A stretch of 13,181 nt of DNA from a bacterium (GTDB taxonomy: Bacteria > UBP15 > UBA6099 > JAJRTR01). The position numbers and the translations under genes were made by a program. Under the pieces are notes generated by a model. That model searched no databases. It worked only from the letters and a program-made list of their open reading frames with translations, and was not told the DNA's origin. Shown here piece by piece: positions 5,765 to 13,181 of this stretch. The stretch is from NCBI GenBank assembly GCA_024278215.1, contig JAJRTR010000020.1, positions 1 through 13,181 of the forward strand, written 5' to 3'. Each line of letters begins with the position of its first letter. Within the stretch, counting starts at the first letter, position 1.

Positions 5765-8410
5765 TTGGAAAAAGATATACTCGATATCACAAGGCGCATC
5801 ATCGATTCGCGCGCCGCTATGCATAAAGGGCTCCCGCCGCTTGACCCCAAAAAGAAGGAAGAAGAAGGCGGCTGCGGCGTCACCGGTTTCTGCTGCACGC
5901 TTCCTGTCGCGGGCCGGCATATCTTCGAGCCGTCCGTGCAGATGCACAATCGCGGCAACGGCAAGGGCGGCGGCATCGCGGCCGTAGGCTTCGATCCCGA
6001 CCAGCTCGGCATCTCCCGCGACGTGCTCGAAAACCACTACTGCTTCCAGGTGGCTGTCCTCGATCCCAAATGTATAAAGAACCTCGAAAAGAAACACATC
6101 TTCAGGAACTTCGACGTCGACACGTACGGCAAGCTCGATACTGTGAAAAACTGGCGCGACCTCGAGAGTCTCGAAGTGAAACCGCCGGACATTTACCGCT
6201 ATTTCGTCCGCGTTAAGGATGCTGTTCTCGATAAATGGATAAAGAAGAACAGACTCGAAAAGATGCCGCGCGGCGAGGCGGAGGACGAATTCATACACCA
6301 GGCCGCAGGCGCGATAAATAACGAATACTATGCTTCACTCGGCGAACAACAGGCGTTCGTTATCTCGAAGGGCCGCAACATGCAGGTTCTCAAGATTGTC
6401 GGATACGCCGAGGATGTTGTGCGCTACTACAAGATGGACGATTTCAGGGCGCACGTGTGGATCGCCCACCAGCGCTACCCCACAAAGGGGCGTGTGTGGC
6501 ACCCCGGCGGCGCGCACCCGTTCGCCGGACTCGACGACGCCCTCGTCCACAACGGCGACTTCGCAAACTACTATTCTGTCGCCGAATACCTGCGGCAGCA
6601 CGGCTATGTGCCCATGTTTCTGACAGACACGGAAGTCGCCATCCTTGTTTTCGACCTCCTCAGCCGCATCCATCACTACCCGCTCGAGTACATCATCGAG
6701 GCCCTCGCGCCGACGACCGAGATGGACTTCGACCTGCTCCCGCTCCGACGCCAGAAACTCTACAGGCAGATACAGGTGGCGCATATACACGGTTCACCCG
6801 ATGGCCCGTGGTTCTTCATCATCGCGCGCAACTGTTTTTACGAAAAGAAGTTTCAATTGCTCGGCATCACCGACACGGCTATGTTGCGCCCACAGGTTTT
6901 CGCCGTCCAGAACGGCGAGATACAGACCGGGCTCGTGTGCTCCGAAAAACAGGCTATCGACGCCACGCTCCTCAGCCTCGCCAAAGAGGATAAACGCTTC
7001 TGTCCCATCGCCGACAAGTACTGGAACGCGCGCGGCGGCAGCCACAGGAACGGCGGGACGTACATTTTCACTATCGAGGACGACGCCTCGTCACCTACAG
7101 GCAAAAAGATGGTCTGCGCAGACAAATTCGGCCGACCCGTCGAGACGCCGCCCGAACAGTCCCTGTGCGATATTACAGCCGAAATCGGCGCTGCAACTAA
7201 AAACGATATCGCGAAAAAAGTTATTGAAAAGCATCTCAAAGCGGGCACCGCTAAAAAACTTGCCGTTGCCGCCGTCAAGAAAATGAAAGGCTGGGATTAC
7301 GGCGCTCTGCGCAGGTTCTGCAATGCCGTATCCGAACTGGCGCAGCAAAAAGACGCCTTCATGCACCCCGCGATCGAAACGCTCACGCACCTTGTTGATA
7401 TGCGATACCACACAGGCGCGAAAAAACGGGCGTCCGTGCTTCAGATACTCCACATCGCACTCCACGAGATATTCCTTTCCGCGCCTGAAATACAATCGAA
7501 AAAAACCGGCGCGTATAAACTCATCGGCTGGAAAAACCGCGACAGACTCCGCGCGCCCCGCAAAAGCGAAACGACCCTGATTATAAACGCGAAAGGGTTC
7601 CAGCCCGAACTCAACGACCGCGACTCGAAGCTCATTGTCGACGGTTTCAAACTGGGCTGGAAAAACTTCATCACATTCGGACTCGTCGGGCAGCGCTTCC
7701 ACGGTGTCGGACTCGGACCCGAAACGGACGGTGTGCGCATCGATATATACGACAGCTCGGGCGACTATCTCGCGTCGGGCATAGACGGCCTGCATATCTA
7801 CGTGCACGGCAACGGTCAGGACCAGATCGGCCAGATTACTAAACGCGGCAAACTCGTCGTTTACGGCGATGTGGGCCAGACATTCATGTACGGCGCGAAA
7901 GGCGGCGAGGCATATATCCTCGGCCATGCCGCGGGCCGTCCGCTCATCAACGGCGTCGGCAAGCCCCGCGTCATAATCAACGGCACCTGTCTCGATTACC
8001 TTGCCGAATCGTTCATGGCAGGCGATCCGCTCGACGGCGGCGGCTTCGTCGTCATAAACGGTCTCGAATGCGACGACTACGGAAACTTCGCGCTGAGGCC
8101 GCGCCCCTATCCAGGCAGCAATCTCTTCTCGATGGCGTCAGGCGGCGCTATCTACCTGCTCGATCCCTACCGGAAAACTGTCGAGGAACAACTCAACGGT
8201 GGACAGTTCATGCCCATGACCGATGCCGACTGGCAACTCATCAAACCTTATCTCGAAGAAAACGAACGGCTTTTCGGTATTAAGATTGACGACCTTCTCA
8301 CCGTCGACGGCAAAAAGATGAAGCCGACGGACGCATACATAAAAGTAGGCGCGGTCAAGCTCGGCGTGCTATCGGGAACAGCCGACGACGACGTCAACCT
8401 CGGCTCGTAA
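5765..8410 (+). CDS. Fused glutamine amidotransferase (class II) and GXGXG-domain subunit of glutamate synthase
   Basis: This 881-residue protein joins two parts of glutamate synthase that normally flank the FMN domain. The N-terminal class II amidotransferase begins at GGCGVTGF, with Cys37 as the likely nucleophile after removal of a 36-residue propeptide. Further landmarks are MHNRGNGKGGGIAA near 60, the AHQRYPTKGRVWHPGGAHPF block at about 235-254 and VHNGDFANY near 261. A linker spans about 480-600. The C-terminal GXGXG right-handed beta-helix covers about 605-870, with KLIVDGFKLGWKN, the HGNGQDQIGQ turn, KLVVYGDVGQTFMYGAKGG and ILGHAAGRPLINGVG. It should hydrolyse glutamine and channel ammonia to the gltB2 product. 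The start is a TTG at 5765, 7 bases after GGAGGG; there is no in-frame ATG before the catalytic Cys. The ordinary FMN domain between the two halves is absent and supplied in trans by the preceding gene. Confidence 0.82.
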   Translation: MEKDILDITRRIIDSRAAMHKGLPPLDPKKKEEEGGCGVTGFCCTLPVAGRHIFEPSVQMHNRGNGKGGGIAAVGFDPDQLGISRDVLENHYCFQVAVLDPKCIKNLEKKHIFRNFDVDTYGKLDTVKNWRDLESLEVKPPDIYRYFVRVKDAVLDKWIKKNRLEKMPRGEAEDEFIHQAAGAINNEYYASLGEQQAFVISKGRNMQVLKIVGYAEDVVRYYKMDDFRAHVWIAHQRYPTKGRVWHPGGAHPFAGLDDALVHNGDFANYYSVAEYLRQHGYVPMFLTDTEVAILVFDLLSRIHHYPLEYIIEALAPTTEMDFDLLPLRRQKLYRQIQVAHIHGSPDGPWFFIIARNCFYEKKFQLLGITDTAMLRPQVFAVQNGEIQTGLVCSEKQAIDATLLSLAKEDKRFCPIADKYWNARGGSHRNGGTYIFTIEDDASSPTGKKMVCADKFGRPVETPPEQSLCDITAEIGAATKNDIAKKVIEKHLKAGTAKKLAVAAVKKMKGWDYGALRRFCNAVSELAQQKDAFMHPAIETLTHLVDMRYHTGAKKRASVLQILHIALHEIFLSAPEIQSKKTGAYKLIGWKNRDRLRAPRKSETTLIINAKGFQPELNDRDSKLIVDGFKLGWKNFITFGLVGQRFHGVGLGPETDGVRIDIYDSSGDYLASGIDGLHIYVHGNGQDQIGQITKRGKLVVYGDVGQTFMYGAKGGEAYILGHAAGRPLINGVGKPRVIINGTCLDYLAESFMAGDPLDGGGFVVINGLECDDYGNFALRPRPYPGSNLFSMASGGAIYLLDPYRKTVEEQLNGGQFMPMTDADWQLIKPYLEENERLFGIKIDDLLTVDGKKMKPTDAYIKVGAVKLGVLSGTADDDVNLGS

Positions 8411-8499
8411 GACACTATCGTGCACACTGAAAAGAATTAAGAGATTATATGGAATCGTAATCGGAAATATATCCGGGACAATTCATTGCAGGAAAACAT

Positions 8500-9867
8500 T
8501 TATCCTGGCCTGTCTCCGAATGTCAGTACATCCATCGGGCATAATGCTATACATTCGCCACATGCTATGCAGGGTGTGTTTTTCACTGAAAATGATTCCT
8601 GCCGCAGGGCGAAACCTTTGATGTCGATTCCCATTTCGCAGTACCTGTTGCACTGTCCGCAGTCTATACAACGGTCATTGGAGGAGATTTTATATTTTGA
8701 CAACACAGCGCCCAGAAGATTCATATAGGCGGCGAGTGGACAAAGGTATCTGCACCAGATTCGAGCGCCGAAGAACGGGTACATTCCGACTCCGATAATG
8801 CCCGAAAATATCAGGTAGACTATGATATTGTACCAGTACTGTACGCTGTTCACTGCCGGGGCGCTCACGGCAGTATTCTTCAGCACAATCATACCTGTCA
8901 TCAGAACTGAAGCCGTAAGAACGACATATATTATCCGCTCTCTCCTGCGGCTGATATAGCCCTTTGGAGCCAGCCGTCTGAACGGTTCGCCGAATGTTTC
9001 CGCGAGTGCGCCGCACCCGCATATCCATGAGCAGCATCTCTTGCCGTGGAAGTAGACAAAAACCGGCATGGCGATAAACGCAAGGAACACAGTGAAAAAC
9101 GTATAAAAAACAAGTTCAGGATTCGAGTTGCCCATCACAAAAAAACTGTTTGCCCACGATGCGGGTGCGAGTGTGAGCGGCCACACTGTAATCAGAGTTG
9201 CAGCTTTCGCACCGAGATATTTCACCGGCATCAGGGTCAGGCCGAAAAGGAAAACTGTCTGAAAAAATATACATGAAATGGTTTTCCATCTTATATAATC
9301 ATGAAGCCTGTAATGCCGCTTCCGCTTTCCGTTCAATATCCATAATCCGAATCCGCCGACAAGAAGTGTGTATAGCACACCATACCACTTTGCAGCCAGA
9401 AAACTCAGCACAGGATTTGATATTTCCGCCGCACTTTTCAGTCCATAATGCCCAAGCAGCGCTTTCATTCCGAATGACTTGAAAAGATACATGCTGATAA
9501 TGAAAGCAATAAAGATTGCAAAAAAGATATAGCGCCGGGAATTCCAGGTATCAGCAATTTTGACACCGACTTTGCCGAGAAAATCATAAGGGGCTCTCGA
9601 TCCGGCGTTTATTATTGTCCTGTCGTTAGGAATTTCTCTGAGCCCGTCCGGTGTCTTAAGAGTAACAGAATTTTCATTGATACTTGTGACGGTCGTATCG
9701 TAAAGGATAACGATTTCACCGCGAACCTGTTTTGATTTTAATATTGAAATATTTCGCGTGCGCGGCCTGCTGAGTTCCGGGCCTCTGACCGCCATAGTAA
9801 CCCTGTTGTTTTCACTAAGAGCAATGACGGACTCGGCGGCCTGGTCGCCCGCGCCCACCACCAGCAC
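8500..9867 (-). CDS. C-terminal part of a frameshifted flavoprotein / NapH-like membrane / ferredoxin fusion
   Basis: This 455-codon frame opens at the second Rossmann motif (VVGAGDQAAE, residues 3-12) of a pyridine-nucleotide-disulfide-type oxidoreductase. The flavoprotein ends near RTIINAGSRAPYDFLGKVG (about 83-101). About seven hydrophobic segments follow, at roughly 112-130, 162-178, 197-213, 222-237, 252-272, 312-329 and 348-366. Between and after them are NapH/NosR-style cysteine groups, Cys278, 279, 283, 285 and CRYLCP (Cys372, 376). The C-terminus is a two-cluster ferredoxin: CIDCGQCNRYC (400-410) and CIACGECIALC (433-443). The protein would sit in the inner membrane and move electrons between a soluble flavin site and Fe-S centres or the quinone pool; partners are unknown. 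Its true N-terminus is the frame at 10540-9914, out of register by one base near 9930. The ATG at 9867 is internal to the domain and is probably not the native start. Confidence 0.72.
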   Translation of the reverse strand: MLVVGAGDQAAESVIALSENNRVTMAVRGPELSRPRTRNISILKSKQVRGEIVILYDTTVTSINENSVTLKTPDGLREIPNDRTIINAGSRAPYDFLGKVGVKIADTWNSRRYIFFAIFIAFIISMYLFKSFGMKALLGHYGLKSAAEISNPVLSFLAAKWYGVLYTLLVGGFGLWILNGKRKRHYRLHDYIRWKTISCIFFQTVFLFGLTLMPVKYLGAKAATLITVWPLTLAPASWANSFFVMGNSNPELVFYTFFTVFLAFIAMPVFVYFHGKRCCSWICGCGALAETFGEPFRRLAPKGYISRRRERIIYVVLTASVLMTGMIVLKNTAVSAPAVNSVQYWYNIIVYLIFSGIIGVGMYPFFGARIWCRYLCPLAAYMNLLGAVLSKYKISSNDRCIDCGQCNRYCEMGIDIKGFALRQESFSVKNTPCIACGECIALCPMDVLTFGDRPG

Positions 9868-9913
9868 ATCAAAATCCCTGTATTTCGACGGATCGTAAAG
9901 TTTATATGTAACC

Positions 9914-10540
9914 TTATCGAGTTCTTCTCGTGACGCCGAGTTTGCGCGGATCGCCCTGTTTGCCGACCGCGAGTATAACCCGCATCGCCCTGAAGGTCGT
10001 GCCGCCTGTTGTCGTGATCACGAATATGCCGTCGCTGCCCTTCTTTATATCGGCAACTTTTTCTCCGGTTTTGATATTAAGTTCTGCTTCAGAAAGGTCT
10101 GTGTCCCAGCGCTCAAGAAGCTTTTCCCTTGTGCATTCCTCGAACCAGAGGTCTCCTTTCAACTGAAGGGAAAGAGGTTCGGCGAAAAGTTTTTTACCGA
10201 TGTGGAAGTTCCTGACGGTATTGGCGGTTCTTTCGCCCTCGAGGACAACGTAATTCAAGTTGCGCCCGCAGGCGGCGAACGCAGCCGATAATCCAGCGGC
10301 CCCGGCACCTACTATGGCAAGCTGATAAACATCTTCCGAAGGTGACGGCGGGACCCCTTCGGCAGCAATTCGTTCGACAAGATCGTGTGCCTGATTTATT
10401 GATATTTTAAGAAGTGGGTAACCTGTGATATCGCCGCATAGGTACATTCCCTCTACCGCTGTCTGCAAATCGTTGTCAATATCAGGAAACGTAAGTATGG
10501 ACGGGTCGGACACAGGTTTCTTTTCAAAAAACCCCCACAT
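9914..10540 (-). CDS. N-terminal part of the frameshifted flavoprotein fusion
   Basis: This 208-residue frame starts with a short tail resembling the C-terminus of a thioredoxin-reductase-like enzyme (GMYLCGDITGYPLLKISINQ, 31-50). It then begins a complete FAD-binding domain with VGAGAAGLSAAFAA (77-90), VVLEGE (98-103) and IGKKLFAEPL (114-122), followed by RVILAVGKQGDPRKLGV (187-203). This style resembles YpdA-like reductases. Translation then falls into TRRTR and stops at 9914. Reading on after skipping one base gives REELDKVTYKLYDPSKYRDF and runs straight into the 8500-9867 frame, so one frameshift splits a gene of about 680 codons. A lost CC before ACGAG would restore a GVP-x-EEL motif, usual at this site. 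The start is supported by GGGGAG upstream. It lies 107 bases after the acetolactate synthase gene and may share its transcript. It is either a recent pseudogene or a sequencing error. Confidence 0.7.
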   Translation of the reverse strand: MWGFFEKKPVSDPSILTFPDIDNDLQTAVEGMYLCGDITGYPLLKISINQAHDLVERIAAEGVPPSPSEDVYQLAIVGAGAAGLSAAFAACGRNLNYVVLEGERTANTVRNFHIGKKLFAEPLSLQLKGDLWFEECTREKLLERWDTDLSEAELNIKTGEKVADIKKGSDGIFVITTTGGTTFRAMRVILAVGKQGDPRKLGVTRRTR

Positions 10541-10647
10541 AATAATCTCTCCCCAAAAAAACTTTCACTTTACTTCGCCGGAAAAAGACAAGTGCCATAC
10601 CACAGAATAAAATATTGCTTAACGGCAAACTGCCATTGTATTCGTTG

Positions 10648-12294
10648 TTACATCGGACAAATTACCTCGCCCAGTTTTTCGTTCAACTTTATATTTTGTG
10701 AATAATCAACGTTAATAATAATTATTGTGGGAAGCTCCCTGTCATTGAAAGCAATGTCAAGCGCGTCAGGGAATTCGCTTGCCTTTTCGATACTGATGCC
10801 CCGGCAGCCGTATGCTCCGGCAAGTTTTACAAAATCCGGATTGAGAAGTTCCGTATGCGATGTTCGGCAATATCGCAGTTGCTGCTTCCAGGAAATCAGC
10901 CCGTATCCGTTATCGTTCCAGATAATCACAGTGACGGGAATCCTGTACTTTACAGCGGTAATCAGGCCCTGAACATTCATCATGAAACCGCCGTCGCCGC
11001 AGAGCGCGACAACTTTTTTGTCTGGAAAAACCTTCTGGGCGGCAATCGCGCCGGGCAGCGCGAATCCCATAGAACAAAATCCGTTTGTGATGATACATGT
11101 TCCGGGTTGATAAGTAGGGTAATGTCTGGCGACCCACATTTTATGCGCGCCGACATCGGAGATAAGTATGTCTTTATTACCCATAGCCAGCCGCAAGTCA
11201 TAAAGTATCTTCTGAGGTTTCATCGGCATTTCCGTGTCGTCTTTAAACTCAAGAAGTTCATCCGTCATTCTTTTCCTGAGGCTGTCGTAATACGGTTCCG
11301 TCTTACGATGACATTCCTCTATGTTTTCGATAATAACACGCAGGGTTTCGCCGATCTCACCGACCATATCCACATCGACAACATAATCCTCGTCGACCTC
11401 CGCCGGTTGTGTGTCTATATGAATTATCTTCTTCGGCGCTCCCTTGTTCCACCTGTCCGGGGGCCATTCCACAAGATCATATCCGATGCAGATTACAAGA
11501 TCGGACTTCTCGAAAGCCTCCATGACAAGGTCCCTGACACCAAGGCCCACGCAGTAGAGATTCCTGCTGTGCCGCGCCGAGAGCGCGCCTTTTCCCATGA
11601 ACGAGTTGGCAGCATAAATGCCTGTTTTATCAATAAATTCGGAGATCAGCCCGGATTTCCTGGCCCTGACGGCACCGTTGCCGAAGAGTATTACAGGCTG
11701 TCTGGAGTCGCGGATCAGGCTGAGTATTTTCTGCACATGATGAAGCTCAACCCCTCCATGCTGCCTGTCAATTACATAAGGTATTGGTCTGCCGTCAACG
11801 ATTTCCTTTGCAATATCTTCAGGCAGTTCAATCACAGTCGCGCCGGGTTTTTCTTTCCAGGCTACTTTAAAAGCCTTCCTTATCACTTCGGGAATGCTTG
11901 CGGGATCACGGACCGTTCCGGCCCATTTTGTTACCGGCTCGAACATCCGAATGGAATCCATGTTCTGGTGTGATTCTTTGTGAAGCCGCTTTGTCGAAGC
12001 CTGTCCGACAATCGCGACAAGCGGCGAGTAGTCAAGGGTGGCGCTCGCGACACCGGTAATAAGATTCGTCGCGCCCGGCCCGAGTGTTCCAAGGCATACT
12101 CCGGGCCTCCCGGTCACTCTCCCGTATACATCAGCCATAAAGGCGGCGGCCTGTTCGTGTCGGCATGTTATAAATTCCATGGTCGAGTCGAGCAGGGAAA
12201 TCATGATGTCAGCGTTCTCTTCTCCAGGGACTCCGAATATTGTGTCCACACCCTCTGCTTCAAGGCACCTTATGAAAAGGTCTGATGCTTTCAT
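10648..12294 (-). CDS. Thiamine-diphosphate-dependent acetolactate synthase, catabolic-like type
   Basis: This 548-residue enzyme has the full three-domain acetohydroxyacid-synthase fold. The PYR domain has FGVPGEEN (20-27) and the catalytic glutamate in CRHEQAAAFMAD (Glu47), followed by LGPGATN. The central domain spans about 185-325. The PP domain carries the ThDP/Mg motif GDGGFMMN (433-440) through WNDN (459-462). The expected reaction condenses two pyruvates to acetolactate, or pyruvate with 2-oxobutyrate. The FAD-type RFDDR motif of biosynthetic enzymes is replaced by GYDLVEWPPDRWN (271-283), as in AlsS/BudB catabolic enzymes, and no ilvN-like regulatory subunit lies next to it. Butanediol or acetoin genes are also absent, so the pathway is open; another ThDP decarboxylase role is possible. 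The start is supported by GAGGA 5 bases upstream of ATG. A promoter with a palindrome lies 37-65 bases upstream. Confidence 0.75.
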   Translation of the reverse strand: MKASDLFIRCLEAEGVDTIFGVPGEENADIMISLLDSTMEFITCRHEQAAAFMADVYGRVTGRPGVCLGTLGPGATNLITGVASATLDYSPLVAIVGQASTKRLHKESHQNMDSIRMFEPVTKWAGTVRDPASIPEVIRKAFKVAWKEKPGATVIELPEDIAKEIVDGRPIPYVIDRQHGGVELHHVQKILSLIRDSRQPVILFGNGAVRARKSGLISEFIDKTGIYAANSFMGKGALSARHSRNLYCVGLGVRDLVMEAFEKSDLVICIGYDLVEWPPDRWNKGAPKKIIHIDTQPAEVDEDYVVDVDMVGEIGETLRVIIENIEECHRKTEPYYDSLRKRMTDELLEFKDDTEMPMKPQKILYDLRLAMGNKDILISDVGAHKMWVARHYPTYQPGTCIITNGFCSMGFALPGAIAAQKVFPDKKVVALCGDGGFMMNVQGLITAVKYRIPVTVIIWNDNGYGLISWKQQLRYCRTSHTELLNPDFVKLAGAYGCRGISIEKASEFPDALDIAFNDRELPTIIIINVDYSQNIKLNEKLGEVICPM

Positions 12295-12330
12295 TTGTTT
12301 CCTCGATCAGTGATTTTCTGATTATGTTAT

Positions 12331-12365
12331 TTTATACTGTTGTCATCAACTATAAACAATATTGT
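12331..12365 (-). promoter_or_regulatory. Putative promoter for the acetolactate synthase gene, with palindrome
   Basis: Reading the minus strand, TTGTTT (12359-12354) is followed after 17 bases by TATAAA (12336-12331), a 5 of 6 match to the -10 consensus. A 10-bp perfect palindrome, ACAATATTGT (12356-12365), overlaps the -35 and could be a binding site. Transcription would start near 12324 and give a leader of about 30 bases. Confidence 0.4.
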
Positions 12366-12438
12366 GGCAATAAAAGGTTCCATTTTGTTCGAAATTGTAT
12401 TTTGATGTTCAGCGATATTGTATAGAATATCCGCAATC

Positions 12439-12937
12439 ATGTTTTTAACAAACATATATCCGCCGTCAATTATTTTGATTGCTTCTTTCGGAGCGATTGC
12501 GCTGTTTCCGGGTGTGAAAGCTCATGCCGCAATATATATTGCGGCGTGGGCGGCGGCATCATGCGCGTATCTATATTGTATATATCTCGAAAAAGGATTG
12601 CGGTAACAGAAAATACCTGACCGCTACGATCGTACTTGCACTTGCCGTCAGGACCGTCGCATGGTTTTGTCCACCGGAGTTTACAACTGATTTCTACAGG
12701 TACGTCTGGGACGGCAAAATCGCATCGGAAGGCATAAATCCTTACAGGTATCCGCCGGTTGCCGAAGAAATAAAACAATACAGGACACCAGGAATATATA
12801 ATAAAATAAATCACAAAAAAGTGTCGACCGGATACGGGCCCGCGGCGCAATACATTTTCAGGGGGCTTTATTTTGTTTTCGGCGAAACAATTGCAGGGTG
12901 GCGGCTGTTTTTCTTTATCAGGGATTATCACAGATAG
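12439..12937 (+). pseudogene. Frameshifted and truncated membrane mannosyltransferase-like gene
   Basis: A first frame from ATG 12439 to TAA 12604 encodes hydrophobic segments (IILIASFGAIALFPG, then IYIAAWAAASCAYLYCIYL). A second frame, shifted by one base, takes over within 12524-12606 and runs to 12937. It encodes KYLTATIVLALAVRTVAWF and then a luminal loop, TTDFYRYVWDGKIASEGINP and YRYPPVAEEI, with NKINHKKVSTGYGPAAQ. This DxYRYxWDG...GxNPYxYPP pattern and the INHPxxxTxYPP-like loop are typical of polyprenyl-phosphate-dependent membrane glycosyltransferases (DUF2029/alpha-mannosyltransferase-like), normally 400 residues or more. Here the gene stops after one more hydrophobic piece (WRLFFFI), just before the repeats at 12941. 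It is thus both frameshifted and cut short, probably by a mobile-element insertion. No good Shine-Dalgarno precedes 12439. Confidence 0.6.
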
Positions 12938-12940
12938 AAA

Positions 12941-13168
12941 AAGACCCTAATTCATGGTTGAAAGCGTCGTAAAACCCTAATGATTTAAGGCATTCAGAGA
13001 CAAGTTGCTGGAATTGGCAATCATATTTTAGGGTGATATACCTGAATGCGAAAGCACATAAAACCGGTCAAATTCAAGATAAAATAAAGAAAAGCTCGTT
13101 ATATCTGCAAAATACAATTTCTTTAACACATTCTATATCATTTATAGTACTGTTATAAGACCCTAATT
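12941..13168. repeat. AT-rich tract with repeated AAGACCCTAATT
   Basis: The 12-mer AAGACCCTAATT occurs exactly at 12941-12952 and 13157-13168. Related copies are AAACCCTAAT (12972-12981) and, inverted, TTTTAGGGT (13026-13034). A 13-codon micro-ORF at 13046-13087 contains IKPVKFKIK, vaguely like a transposase N-terminus, but it stops at once. The block begins where the glycosyltransferase is cut, so it may be a mobile-element end or a degraded IS. I cannot name the family, and otherwise see no gene in 12938-13181. Confidence 0.4.
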
Positions 13169-13181
13169 ATTTGGAATTATC

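Noticed and set aside
7091-7927. Minus-strand open frame of 278 codons
   Set aside because: It is antisense to the GXGXG and linker region of the 881-residue protein, with no start signal or domain.
8411-8499. Bidirectional terminator between the convergent genes
   Set aside because: Only a 5-bp GATTA/TAATC inverted repeat is visible, with no GC-rich stem or T-run.
10855-11973. Plus-strand open frame of 372 codons
   Set aside because: It is antisense to the acetolactate synthase gene, whose motifs and Shine-Dalgarno are convincing. The plus-strand product shows no family features.
1-13181. CRISPR array, tRNA or rRNA genes
   Set aside because: No regularly spaced direct repeats and no recognisable tRNA or rRNA signatures were seen. 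The CCCTAA copies at the right end are irregularly spaced and too few.

Overview
This window comes from a bacterial chromosome, most likely a strict anaerobe with the methyl branch of the Wood-Ljungdahl (acetyl-CoA) pathway. The main evidence is a compact mvhD-metV-metF cluster, the iron-sulfur and zinc type of methylenetetrahydrofolate reductase module known from acetogens. Other proteins here are also rich in 4Fe-4S clusters. Signals look bacterial: Shine-Dalgarno sequences, sigma70-like promoters, ATGA gene overlaps and one TTG start. I cannot name a phylum from the sequence alone.

Layout. Positions 1-536 hold no convincing full gene: the 3' tail of an unidentified frame at the left edge, two perfect hairpins, two micro-ORFs, and a good sigma70-type promoter overlapped by a 10-bp inverted repeat. 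Positions 537-2600 (+) carry mvhD, metV and metF. Positions 2601-2791 are a structured intergenic stretch with a terminator-like hairpin and a new promoter. Positions 2792-8410 (+) carry a three-gene glutamate-synthase-type operon: a ferredoxin/flavin-barrel protein that has lost the signature glutamate synthase motifs, an apparently intact ferredoxin/FMN glutamate synthase domain protein, and a long protein joining a class II glutamine amidotransferase to the GXGXG beta-helix domain. Convergent to this, on the minus strand, lie an acetolactate-synthase-type ThDP enzyme (12294-10648) and then a frameshifted flavoprotein/NapH-like membrane/ferredoxin fusion (10540-8500). At the right end (12439-12937, +) is a frameshifted and truncated membrane glycosyltransferase. 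It is followed by AT-rich DNA with a repeated 12-mer, which looks like a mobile-element boundary.

How the genes may work together. MetF with MetV would reduce methylene-THF to methyl-THF, with MvhD-type [2Fe-2S] electron transfer linking them to an HdrABC-type module that is not in this window. The glt operon would make glutamate from 2-oxoglutarate and glutamine. No NADPH-oxidising GltD-type subunit is seen, and the FMN subunit carries its own ferredoxin domain, so reduced ferredoxin is the likely donor. The most unusual points are the degenerate flavin-barrel paralogue, the split and refused glutamate synthase, and the flavoprotein-NapH-ferredoxin protein broken by a single frameshift. Both window ends show decay: IS-like remnants, frameshifts and repeats.
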